Notes: generated by a model not told the origin, from the letters alone. DNA of 8,958 nucleotides from Candidatus Dormiibacterota bacterium (GCA_003151665.1 PLYD01000102.1:2099-11056), one strand, 5' to 3'; positions 1-5,473 are shown, numbered from the stretch's first letter. A program made the numbers and translations.

Positions 1-1280
1 ACCTGCCGGATCGCCATCCGCGGCTGAAAGGTGACGACGTTGCAGACCATCCCGGTCCGCTCCCACCCGTACTTCTCGTAGATGTACTGGATCACCTGCT
101 CGCGGTGCTCGGTCGAGAAATCGATGTCGATGTCCGGCATGCTCGTCATCTCTTCGTGCAGGAAGCGCTCGAACAGGAGGTTGTGCTCGATGGGATCGAC
201 ACGGGTGATGCCGAGCACGTAGGCGACGATCGAGTCGGCGGCCGAGCCACGGCCCTGGCCGGGCACGCCATGCTCGCGTGCGAAGCGCATGAGGTCCCAG
301 TTGATTAGGAAGAACTCGGCCAGGCCTGTCTTCTCGATCACCTCCAGCTCCCGCTGGAGGCGTTTAGCCGCGTCCGGGGTGATCGGGCGGTAACGGTCGC
401 GCATGCCCTCGAAGCACAGCTTGTAGAGGAATGAGAAAGGCGTCTCTCCCGATGGCACGGGGTAGCCGGGAAAGCGCACCTTGCGAAAGTCGAGAGCGAC
501 CTCGCACTGCTGGGCGATCTCCCAAGGGGTGGCGAGCGCTTCCGCATGACCCTTGAAAAGCGGGCGCATCGCCTCGTCGCTCTTCAGGTGATGCTCGGCA
601 TTGGGAAACAGGTGAGGCCGCGCCTCATCGAGGGTCGCGCGATGGCGGATCGCGACCATCACATCGTGCAGCCGCCTTCGCTCCGGAACGTGATAGTGAA
701 CCTGGTTGGTCGCGACAACCTGGGCTCGGCAGCGCCTTGCCATCTCCGCCCTGCCTTCCAGCACCCATGGGTCCTCGGGACGAAGGTGATGATGCAGCTC
801 GCTGAAAACGTTCTCTTTGCCCAGCCCTTCTTGTAGCTCGCGGAGGCGATTCTCTTCGTCGGTGGCGCTGAGGTAGAAGAGGTCGCCGCGGTGCTCGGAG
901 GCGGTGGCGAGGGTGGTGCGCGCCTCGCCCTTGGGCTGATCGGCGTGGGCAAGAGTGAGCAGGCGGCACAGGTTCGAGTAGCCGCGCAGGTTGCGCGCGA
1001 TCATCACCACGTCCTGGCCGTCGACCTCGAGCGTGGCGCCGATGAGCGGCTTCACCCCGACCTTGCGACACGCCCGGAGAAATCTGACAGCGCCGTACAC
1101 GCCTCCGCGGTCGGTGATTGCGAGCGCTGGCATGCCGAGCTCGGCTGCCTGAAACGCCAGCTCGGCGGGATGAGAGCCACCGTCGAGGAAGGAAAAGTTG
1201 GAGTGGCAGTGCAGCTCGACGTAAGGATTCACGCGCGAGCTACCCGAGGTAGCCTGGCGACGAATTTTGGGGATTGCCAT
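1..1280 (-). CDS. dnaE2: DnaE2, error-prone DNA polymerase III alpha subunit (N-terminal part, runs off left edge)
   Basis: C-family replicative-type polymerase used for translesion synthesis together with ImuA/ImuB. The visible part is about 426 residues; the family is usually about 1,050-1,100, so the C-terminal half is outside the window. The N-terminal PHP domain opens with VELHCHSNFSFLDG (residues 21-34), the DnaE2 signature. Further in are GQGRGSAADS and the catalytic block PDIDIDF (residues 382-388), which carries two of the three catalytic aspartates. The visible reading ends in the palm region with GMVCNVV. The frame is open throughout. I chose the ATG at 1280; a GTG at 1232 directly before NPYVELHCH is an alternative. 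No strong Shine-Dalgarno sequence precedes the ATG, and I see no LexA box in the 134 bp upstream. Family assignment is firm; choosing DnaE2 over DnaE1 rests on the N-terminal signature and the imuAB neighbours. Confidence 0.95.
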   Translation of the reverse strand, partial: MAIPKIRRQATSGSSRVNPYVELHCHSNFSFLDGGSHPAELAFQAAELGMPALAITDRGGVYGAVRFLRACRKVGVKPLIGATLEVDGQDVVMIARNLRGYSNLCRLLTLAHADQPKGEARTTLATASEHRGDLFYLSATDEENRLRELQEGLGKENVFSELHHHLRPEDPWVLEGRAEMARRCRAQVVATNQVHYHVPERRRLHDVMVAIRHRATLDEARPHLFPNAEHHLKSDEAMRPLFKGHAEALATPWEIAQQCEVALDFRKVRFPGYPVPSGETPFSFLYKLCFEGMRDRYRPITPDAAKRLQRELEVIEKTGLAEFFLINWDLMRFAREHGVPGQGRGSAADSIVAYVLGITRVDPIEHNLLFERFLHEEMTSMPDIDIDFSTEHREQVIQYIYEKYGWERTGMVCNVVTFQPRMAIRQ

Positions 1281-1414
1281 CTATTCATAGGGGGCCTACG
1301 TTGGTGACGGCCCCGAAGGAAACGTGCGAGGGATCTGGCACCAGTCGCAAGACAGGCGCCGGAGCCAGCGAAGCGAACCGGCGGGGTCAATTCTTTTTCT
1401 GGAGAATTTTCGCT
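1281..1414. other. Intergenic gap between dnaE2 and the divergent hypothetical gene
   Basis: This 134-bp gap separates two divergent starts. It holds a 6-bp inverted repeat, CGCCGG (1357-1362) and CCGGCG (1378-1383), followed by the AT-rich tract GGTCAATTCTTTTTCT. A second small inverted repeat, AATTCT (1389-1394) and AGAATT (1403-1408), overlaps the ribosome binding site of the plus-strand gene. No convincing sigma70 promoter or LexA box is visible on either strand. The block from about 1330 to 1395 looks unlike its surroundings and could be a dispersed repeat, but only one copy is in view. Confidence 0.4.
1401..1405 (+). promoter_or_regulatory. Ribosome binding site deciding the TTG start at 1415
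   Basis: GGAGA lies 9 nt before the TTG at 1415. The same frame is open back to 1274, but no ribosome binding site precedes the upstream start codons and that stretch reads as low-quality protein. The site therefore favours the shorter protein. Confidence 0.55.
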
Positions 1415-1813
1415 TTGCTCCCCGACGATGACTTCCTGCACGCCTTCTTTGGCCTGACCCTGGCCAACTCGGAGTTCCGCCACCGCGACCACCTGCGCCT
1501 CACGTGGCTGGCCATGCGCAGACACGGCGTCGCCGCCGCGGAGGAAGTGGTGACCACCGGCATTCGCCGGTTCGCGCAACACAACAGCCACGGCCCGCTT
1601 TACCACGACACGATGACCAGGTTCTGGGTTCGGCTGGTCGGTCATGCGGTGTCGGCCCGGCCGGAGATAGTGGACTTCGACGAGTTCCTCGCCACCTTCC
1701 CGCTGCTGCTCGACAAGAACACGCCGCTGCGGCACTGGAGCAGCGAGGCGATGTTCGCGCCGGAAGCGAGGGCGGCGTGGCAGGACCCCAACCTGGTGGC
1801 GCTGCCCTTCTGA
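1415..1813 (+). CDS. Conserved hypothetical protein, 132 aa
   Basis: Soluble protein of unknown function with no signal peptide or membrane segment. Visible blocks are FRHRDHLRLTW (residues 21-31, rich in His/Asp/Arg), a Tyr-His pair in GPLYHDTMTRFW near the middle, and a C-terminal LRHWSSEAM block. I recall this pattern (F-x-H-x-D-H-x-R-x-x-W followed by a Y-H-x-T block) from short uncharacterised bacterial proteins but cannot name a Pfam family. The TTG start at 1415 is chosen because GGAGA lies 9 nt upstream and the recognisable part begins just after it; the frame extends to a TTG at 1274. The gene runs against the mutasome genes: its stop is 4 nt from the end of the convergent DUF6504-like gene, and it diverges from dnaE2. 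A role in DNA repair would be a guess from location only. Confidence 0.75.
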   Translation: MLPDDDFLHAFFGLTLANSEFRHRDHLRLTWLAMRRHGVAAAEEVVTTGIRRFAQHNSHGPLYHDTMTRFWVRLVGHAVSARPEIVDFDEFLATFPLLLDKNTPLRHWSSEAMFAPEARAAWQDPNLVALPF

Positions 1814-1817
1814 CCCG

Positions 1818-2066
1818 CTAGTCATACACCCGCTCCACGAACCACTCGTCGCTGCTGAGGTCGTGGTACAGCTCGCACAGAAGGCTGTTGTTGAGCAGGG
1901 CCTTCCAGTACTCGCGGATGATCGGCTGGTTCCACCACTCGGTTTCGACCTTCCAGCGCGCGATCGGATCGATGGAGCCGCTGAACTCGCCAGTGATGAA
2001 GCCTGGTGTGCCATCGGCGCTCAGCGTTACGTCGACCATGGCGGGCGGCGATAGCAGGCGGGTCAT
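1818..2066 (-). CDS. Small DUF6504-like protein of the imuB/dnaE2 locus, 82 aa
   Basis: Short, acidic, Trp-rich protein (W-x-V-E-T-E-W-W in the middle, ending EWFVERVYD). The C-terminal ERVYD ending and the position directly after imuB match the small DUF6504-type proteins of actinobacterial mutasome loci. No catalytic motif is visible and function is unknown; an accessory role in the mutasome is inference from conserved linkage. The ATG at 2066 overlaps the imuB stop in an ATGA arrangement (imuB stop 2063-2065), so translation is probably coupled. The frame is open further upstream inside imuB, but that part is only the shadow of imuB. The gene ends convergently, 4 nt from the plus-strand hypothetical gene. 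Existence of the gene is firm; the family name is moderately sure. Confidence 0.8.
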   Translation of the reverse strand: MTRLLSPPAMVDVTLSADGTPGFITGEFSGSIDPIARWKVETEWWNQPIIREYWKALLNNSLLCELYHDLSSDEWFVERVYD

Positions 2067-3211
2067 GCGAATCGGCGGGTGGGGAGTGGGGAGGAGAGCA
2101 GCGCCGGCCGCGGCTGGTGAACCACCTCGTCGCCATGCCGTTCCTGCAGCCGCTCGAACGCGGCGATCACCTCGTCGCTGGTGCCGTCTCCGCCGGCCCA
2201 CAGCCGCAGCTGTCTGCGGCCCGCACCCTCGAGGATCGGCAGCTCGATCCACAGCTCGGTGATCGGAGCGCGCGGCCGCCACTCCTTGATCCACGAGCCG
2301 ATGAGGCCGAAGAGCTCGGCCGCGCTGCTGAGCGGGTGTCGTACCAGGGAGTCGCGCTCCTCGGGGCTGCCCGATTCAAAGACGAGTCGCACCCGCACCT
2401 CCTTGGCGCCCGCGCCACGCAGCCCGAGCTCCTCGGCGAGGTCGCCACACAGCGCGCGGGCCACGAAGAGCAGAGCTTCGCGGTCCTCGACCGCCGGATC
2501 GAATTGGCGGTGCGTGCTGGTGAATAGAGGGGGGCTCCATGGCGTGAGCAGATCCGGCTCTAGGCCGCGCGCAAGCAGGACCGCGTGCCTGCCCGCGCGT
2601 CCGAGCTGACTCTCCATCTCACGCTGACCGAGGGCCGCCACGGCGCGCAGGGTGCGCAGGCCGAGCAGGTCCAGGCGTTCGAGCTGCTCCTCATCGAGTG
2701 GCAGCTCGTGTGATGACAGGGGTGCGAGGAACTCGCGGGCATCCTCGATGCGAATGAGGCGGCCCGGCCGCGCGCGAGCAGCGGCGAGGCGTGATGAGAA
2801 AGGCCCTGGCGCGAGACCGAGCCTCGGCTCGTGGCCGATCGCGGCGCGCAGCCTGCGCCGCGCCTCTCGGATCGATTCGCCAGGTTTGGGCACGCCACTC
2901 ACGTCCAACCACGCGATGCCTTCGACTCGGACCTCGACGACAGGGGCGAGGTCGTAGAGCGCGGTAGCGATCAGCTCGCGCAGCTTCGTGGCGGTAACAG
3001 GGTTGGGGGGAAGGAATATCGCTTGCGGGCACAGGTGCTCGGCCTGGCGCAGCGCCATCCCGGGCAGCACGCCAAATGGCAACGCCTCCTCGGAGACAGC
3101 GACGACATCATCGTTTTCCACCTCCCAATCGCCAACGATCACAGGGCCGCCATAGAGGTCCTGGCGTTGCGCGAGCTCGAGGTTTCCGATCAGACCACAG
3201 CAGATGCGCAT
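2063..3211 (-). CDS. imuB: ImuB, catalytically inactive Y-family polymerase homologue of the mutasome, 382 aa
   Basis: ImuB is the adaptor that links the error-prone polymerase DnaE2 to the sliding clamp during damage tolerance. The protein has a DinB/UmuC-like fold: N-terminal palm with VAVSEEALPFGVLPGM (about residues 37-52), a thumb/HhH segment around LDLLGLRTLRAVAALG, and a little-finger-like C-terminal half. Active Y-family enzymes have an N-terminal DxD and a later D-E pair; here the first is GLIGNLE (residues 6-12) and the second is VEGIAWLD (residues 96-103), so metal-binding residues are missing, as is typical of ImuB. QLRLW at residues 334-338 fits a beta-clamp binding motif and resembles the QLPLW motif of mycobacterial ImuB. 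The ATG at 3211 lies 22 bp inside the end of imuA, and the stop overlaps the next gene's ATG, so the three genes form one translationally linked unit. ImuB is favoured over DinB because of the lost acidic residues and the neighbours. Confidence 0.92.
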   Translation of the reverse strand: MRICCGLIGNLELAQRQDLYGGPVIVGDWEVENDDVVAVSEEALPFGVLPGMALRQAEHLCPQAIFLPPNPVTATKLRELIATALYDLAPVVEVRVEGIAWLDVSGVPKPGESIREARRRLRAAIGHEPRLGLAPGPFSSRLAAARARPGRLIRIEDAREFLAPLSSHELPLDEEQLERLDLLGLRTLRAVAALGQREMESQLGRAGRHAVLLARGLEPDLLTPWSPPLFTSTHRQFDPAVEDREALLFVARALCGDLAEELGLRGAGAKEVRVRLVFESGSPEERDSLVRHPLSSAAELFGLIGSWIKEWRPRAPITELWIELPILEGAGRRQLRLWAGGDGTSDEVIAAFERLQERHGDEVVHQPRPALLSSPLPTRRFA

Positions 3212-3993
3212 TCCAGCTCCGCCGGTTGAAGCTCCGTTTCGGAAACGCGCTGCTGAAGGAAGAGCTCTGCACCTTGGGGGTAGCGGATCTCCAGCTCGGA
3301 TTCTCCGAGTGGAGGCGCCACCCGATTCTTGAGGCAGCGCGCAGTGGTGCGCAGCCCCACGAGCTGGCCGCGCTCAACGACCCATTCGGTACGGGAAAAG
3401 CCAAGGCTCAGGCTCGAGGCATGCGCGAACGCCCGCCCTGGCGCATCGACCACTCCCACGAGCACGGTCCCCGAGCGGTTTGCCCCCGCTTCGAGCGGCC
3501 CGAGCCACGGCTCAGGGATCTCGCCCATTAAAAGGAGGAAGCCGGCGCCTGCCCTGGCCAGCGCCGTCGCCGCTTCGCCGGCACTATCGGATTTCAGTCG
3601 CACCACAGTGAGCGAGCTCAGGTCCGGCTCGAACGCGAGCAGCGGCCATGGGTCGAATGAGAAGGGGGACTCCCCCTTATCGCGCCGGCCAGGCAAAGCC
3701 CGGCCGGCGCTATCCCCCTGACTGGCGCCGCTGTCGATCACGACTGTGTGGGCGAACTCGTGGGTGGCGCTTGCGAGCAGCGCCAGAGCGAGCGTGAGCT
3801 TGCCGCAGGTTCCACTCCCGGTCAGGAGCGTGAGCCTGCCCCGAGGCAATCCTCCAATCCCGGTCAGTCGATCGAGTGGGGTGCCGCTCGACCAGGGCTG
3901 CGGGGGCGGCAGCTCCGCTGCCCTCGTCAGCGCCTGGCTGCCGAAGCGCACCCGGATGGCGCTGATGGCATCGTCGAGTTGGGATTCCTGCAT
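3190..3993 (-). CDS. imuA: ImuA / ImuA'-like RecA-fold protein, 267 aa
   Basis: First gene of the SOS-regulated unit, overlapping imuB by 22 bp. It has a RecA-like core: LDRLTGIGGLPRGRLTLLTG (residues 40-58, strand and turn before the P-loop), then a Walker-A-like GSGTCGKLT (59-67). The usual Ser/Thr after the lysine is Leu, so the P-loop is degenerate and ATP use is uncertain. VVIDSGAS (84-91) and FDPW (113-116) appear to be two halves of one conserved segment, split by about 21 residues encoded by a palindromic DNA element (3663-3719). The C-terminal half is expected, from the family, to contact ImuB. The ATG at 3993 has GGAGG 10 nt upstream. Known ImuA proteins work with ImuB and DnaE2 in damage-induced mutagenesis. 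Mycobacterial ImuA' and proteobacterial ImuA are both possible labels. Confidence 0.85.
   Translation of the reverse strand: MQESQLDDAISAIRVRFGSQALTRAAELPPPQPWSSGTPLDRLTGIGGLPRGRLTLLTGSGTCGKLTLALALLASATHEFAHTVVIDSGASQGDSAGRALPGRRDKGESPFSFDPWPLLAFEPDLSSLTVVRLKSDSAGEAATALARAGAGFLLLMGEIPEPWLGPLEAGANRSGTVLVGVVDAPGRAFAHASSLSLGFSRTEWVVERGQLVGLRTTARCLKNRVAPPLGESELEIRYPQGAELFLQQRVSETELQPAELECASAVV
3663..3719. repeat. Palindromic element inserted in frame within imuA
   Basis: 57 bp (19 codons) of nested inverted repeats. Outer arms AGGGGGA (3663-3669) and TCCCCCT (3713-3719) match perfectly; inner arms GCGCCGGCC (3682-3690) and GGCCGGCGC (3702-3710) match perfectly, with GGC/GCC and an AAA loop between them. 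The left outer arm also sits in its own 8-1-8 palindrome (3662-3678). The length is a multiple of three, so imuA stays open; it adds roughly residues 92-111, Gly/Arg/Ser-rich. Removing it rejoins two blocks that look contiguous in the family. It resembles the way Rickettsia palindromic elements sit inside genes. Only one copy is in this window, so mobility is inference. Confidence 0.6.
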
Positions 3994-4003
3994 CTTTTTT
4001 GAG

Positions 4004-4008
4004 CCTCC
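4004..4008 (-). promoter_or_regulatory. Ribosome binding site of imuA
   Basis: GGAGG on the minus strand, 10 nt before the ATG at 3993. It supports this start for imuA. Confidence 0.7.
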
Positions 4009-4041
4009 GGGTGAAGACGCAGGAGAAAAGGAGGTGCCTGA

Positions 4042-4070
4042 AGGCTAGCGAACAAATGTTCGTAAGTCAA
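4042..4070 (-). promoter_or_regulatory. SOS promoter of the imuA-imuB unit
   Basis: On the minus strand, -35 TTGACT (4065-4070) and -10 TAGCCT (4042-4047) are separated by exactly 17 bp. The spacer contains the LexA box, so bound repressor would block RNA polymerase. Predicted transcription starts near 4035, giving a leader of about 40 nt before the imuA ATG. The -10 is a weak match to TATAAT (3 of 6), which is common in high-GC genomes. Confidence 0.6.
4049..4062. promoter_or_regulatory. LexA (SOS) box
   Basis: CGAACAAATGTTCG is a perfect 14-bp match to the gram-positive/actinobacterial LexA operator CGAAC-N4-GTTCG. It lies 55 bp before imuA and 27 bp before the divergent thiO-like start. 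It predicts LexA repression of imuA-imuB and release on DNA damage; it could also influence the divergent gene. Confidence 0.85.
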
Positions 4071-4075
4071 GAGTT

Positions 4076-4080
4076 GGGAG
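4076..4080 (+). promoter_or_regulatory. Ribosome binding site deciding the GTG start at 4090
   Basis: GGGAG with a 9-nt spacing to the GTG at 4090. The GTG is followed at once by the hydrophobic strand and Gly-rich loop of the FAD domain, so this start fits both signal and protein. Confidence 0.65.
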
Positions 4081-4089
4081 AATCCCTCG

Positions 4090-5106
4090 GTGGCACATGT
4101 CGTGGTGATTGGGGGCGGCGTGATCGGCTGCGCGATCGCCGAGCGGCTAACCCTCGAGCGCCACCACGTCACCTTGGTCGAACGGGACCAGCTTGGGTGC
4201 CGCGCTTCAGGCGCAGCCGCAGGTGATCTCAGTCCTCACAACGAGGAGACCGGCGGCGTTCCGGAAGCGGCGGCCCGAAGCCTGGAGATGTTCCCCGAGC
4301 TGGTCGCACGCATAGAGAAGGACAGCAGGATGAAGGTCGACTACCACCTCCAGGACGCCCTCGAGCTGGCTTTCGATGAAAAGGAGGCCGCCAAGCTCAA
4401 AGCGTCCGGCGCGAGTTGGCTCGACGCCAGGGCATGCCGCGACGCCGAGCCATCGCTCACGCATGACGTGCTTGGCGCAGTGGCACGCCAGGAGGCGTAT
4501 ATAACCCCGCCTCGATTCGTGCGCGCGCTGGCCCGAGCTGCAGCTGCACGCGGGGCTGAGATTCGTGAGGGAACGCCGGCGGTCGGGTTTGCAGTCGCAA
4601 ATGGGGAGGTCCAGCGCGTGATCGCGACCGATGGCGCCATCGATGCCGACTGGTTTGTGATCGCGGCCGGTCCCTGGAGCAAGGAGGTCGCAATGCGCGC
4701 CGGGGTCGACGTGGAGGTCCGGCCCCAACGGGGCCAGCTGGCGCTGCTCAACCCCGGCTCGGTCGCCCTGGCAAGAACCATCTTCTGGTCAAGCGGATAT
4801 CTGGTGCCGAAGCCCGATGGGACCGTCGTTGTTGGAAGCACGGAGGAGGAATCGGGGTTCGACGACCGTCCAACGGTCGCCGGCATCGCGCCCCTGCTCG
4901 ACTTTGCGCGCCGCCTCGTTCCCGCCTTTGGCGCGGCCACCGTCGAGCGGATTTGGGCAGGCTTGCGTCCGGTTACTCCCGACGGCGAGGCGTTTGTCGG
5001 CGCCGCGCCGGGCGTTGCCAACCTGCTGGTCGCCACCGGCCATCACCGCCAGGGCATCCTGCTCGCGCCAGTCGCCGCCGCTACGGTCGCCGCCGCCATC
5101 AAATAG
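4090..5106 (+). CDS. thiO: FAD-dependent oxidoreductase of the DAO family, glycine oxidase ThiO-like, 338 aa
   Basis: Flavoenzyme of the D-amino-acid oxidase/glycine oxidase fold, predicted to oxidise glycine or a small amine with FAD and O2. In ThiO the glyoxylate imine formed feeds thiazole synthesis for thiamine. The N-terminus is a Rossmann dinucleotide fold, VVVIGGGVIG (residues 4-13), with Glu31 at the end of strand 2 for the FAD ribose. SGAAAGDLSP follows, the usual SGAAAG block of ThiO. The C-terminus has GLRPVTPDG (291-299) and ATGHHRQGILLAP (315-327); Arg293 and Arg320 are where the family places substrate-carboxylate arginines. Length is somewhat short of the typical 365-370. No other thi gene is visible, so sarcosine oxidase or another DAO-family amine oxidase is possible. 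The start is GTG. The gene diverges from the SOS-controlled imuA and ends at a bidirectional hairpin. Confidence 0.75.
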   Translation: MAHVVVIGGGVIGCAIAERLTLERHHVTLVERDQLGCRASGAAAGDLSPHNEETGGVPEAAARSLEMFPELVARIEKDSRMKVDYHLQDALELAFDEKEAAKLKASGASWLDARACRDAEPSLTHDVLGAVARQEAYITPPRFVRALARAAAARGAEIREGTPAVGFAVANGEVQRVIATDGAIDADWFVIAAGPWSKEVAMRAGVDVEVRPQRGQLALLNPGSVALARTIFWSSGYLVPKPDGTVVVGSTEEESGFDDRPTVAGIAPLLDFARRLVPAFGAATVERIWAGLRPVTPDGEAFVGAAPGVANLLVATGHHRQGILLAPVAAATVAAAIK

Positions 5107-5111
5107 AAGAA

Positions 5112-5136
5112 GGCCGGGACTCTACGAGCCCCGGCC
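5112..5136. terminator. Bidirectional hairpin terminator between thiO and the first Lys-rich gene
   Basis: Perfect 7-bp arms GGCCGGG (5112-5118) and CCCGGCC (5130-5136), extended by CTC/GAG after one mismatch, with a TAC loop. It sits 5 nt after the thiO-like stop and 7 nt beyond the stop of the convergent minus-strand gene. On the minus strand a T-rich stretch (TTCTTCTATTT) follows; on the plus strand CTACTTCTTCTTC follows after a few bases. Confidence 0.75.
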
Positions 5137-5143
5137 CTGACTG

Positions 5144-5230
5144 CTACTTCTTCTTCGCGGCCTTCTTGACTTTCTTCACGGCCTTCTTCACGGCCTTCTT
5201 CACGGCCTTCGCCTTCTTCTTGGCAGCCAT
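5144..5230 (-). CDS. Tiny Lys/Ala-rich basic peptide, 28 aa (H1/AlgP-like)
   Basis: Very short gene starting MAAKKKAKAV and ending AAKKK. The 28 residues comprise 15 Lys, 8 Ala, 4 Val and the initiator Met, with three consecutive AVKK units in the middle; there is no acidic residue. A peptide this basic should bind nucleic acid or other polyanions, like the tails of bacterial histone-H1-like proteins; that is inference. It is supported as a gene by AAGGAGGT (5239-5246) 8 nt before the ATG, a clean TAG stop, a GC-rich hairpin after the stop, and a paralogous neighbour with the same layout. A frame starting 7 nt upstream (MKCNGC) runs over the same DNA but ignores these signals and reads on into the terminator and thiO. 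Promoter: none clear of its own; it may be read from the upstream paralogue. Confidence 0.75.
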   Translation of the reverse strand: MAAKKKAKAVKKAVKKAVKKVKKAAKKK

Positions 5231-5238
5231 TGCATTTC

Positions 5239-5246
5239 ACCTCCTT
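5239..5246 (-). promoter_or_regulatory. Near-perfect Shine-Dalgarno of the 28-aa gene
   Basis: AAGGAGGT on the minus strand, 8 nt before the ATG at 5230. It is among the strongest such sites in the window and selects this frame over the ATG at 5240. Confidence 0.8.
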
Positions 5247-5307
5247 CTTTTGATACGAGTCGCTGTTCTGCTCATCGGCTCCATTACGGGACCCACATCA
5301 AAGAGGA

Positions 5308-5335
5308 GAGCCGGGGCTCCACAGAACCCCGGCTC
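5308..5335 (-). terminator. Hairpin terminator or attenuator after the 23-aa gene
   Basis: Perfect 9-bp arms GAGCCGGGG (5308-5316) and CCCCGGCTC (5327-5335) with a 10-nt loop. It lies 35 nt beyond the stop of the 23-aa gene and is followed on the minus strand by TCCTCTTTG, a weak T tract, so readthrough into the 28-aa gene is possible. Its core GCCGGGG/CCCCGGC matches the hairpin after the downstream paralogue. Confidence 0.65.
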
Positions 5336-5370
5336 ACACTAACTAACGAATAAAGAAAAAGAAGTTGTTA

Positions 5371-5442
5371 CTACTTCTTCTTCTTAGCAGCCGGCTTCTT
5401 CTTGGCGGCAGTCTTCTTTGCAGCCTTCTTCTTAGCAGCCAT
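5371..5442 (-). CDS. Tiny Lys/Ala-rich basic peptide, 23 aa (H1/AlgP-like)
   Basis: Starts MAAKKKAAKKT and ends PAAKKKK; 12 Lys and 8 Ala of 23 residues, the rest Met, Thr and Pro. The A-A-K-K repeats with one Pro resemble the tails of histone-H1-like and AlgP-like bacterial proteins, here without any folded domain. Nucleic-acid binding is inference from charge. Support: AAGGAGGT (5451-5458) 8 nt before the ATG, tandem stops TAG-TAA, a hairpin downstream, and a plausible promoter upstream (5622-5650) giving a long leader. It shares the MAAKKK start, ribosome binding site and hairpin type with the 28-aa gene 141 bp downstream, so the two look like a duplicated module. The codons vary (GCT, GCA, GCC), which argues against a simple triplet expansion. 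Confidence 0.78.
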   Translation of the reverse strand: MAAKKKAAKKTAAKKKPAAKKKK

Positions 5443-5450
5443 AATTCATT

Positions 5451-5458
5451 ACCTCCTT
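5451..5458 (-). promoter_or_regulatory. Near-perfect Shine-Dalgarno of the 23-aa gene
   Basis: AAGGAGGT on the minus strand, 8 nt before the ATG at 5442, with the same sequence and spacing as the paralogue's site. Confidence 0.8.
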
Positions 5459-5473
5459 CGCGAATTTTGTCGA

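Noticed and set aside
1274..1414. N-terminal extension of the 132-aa hypothetical
   Set aside because: TTG start without a ribosome binding site, low-quality residue content, and it would overlap the dnaE2 start; the GGAGA-TTG at 1415 is better.
2006..2527. 173-codon plus-strand frame opposite imuB
   Set aside because: Antisense shadow of a strongly supported imuB frame; high GC leaves long open antisense frames.
4341..5036. 231-codon minus-strand frame opposite thiO
   Set aside because: Antisense shadow; Ser/Arg/Ala-rich with no domain, and thiO has clear FAD motifs throughout.
5043..5240. 65-codon minus-strand frame starting MKCNGC over the 28-aa gene
   Set aside because: Glu/Gly-rich shadow of the Lys codons in another frame. 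It runs through the terminator and into thiO, and its ATG lies within the ribosome binding site spacer.
5308..5335. GC-rich hairpins at 5112-5136 and 5308-5335 as mobile palindromic repeats like the imuA element
   Set aside because: Their position just after stop codons and the convergent layout fit terminators; arms do not match the imuA element.
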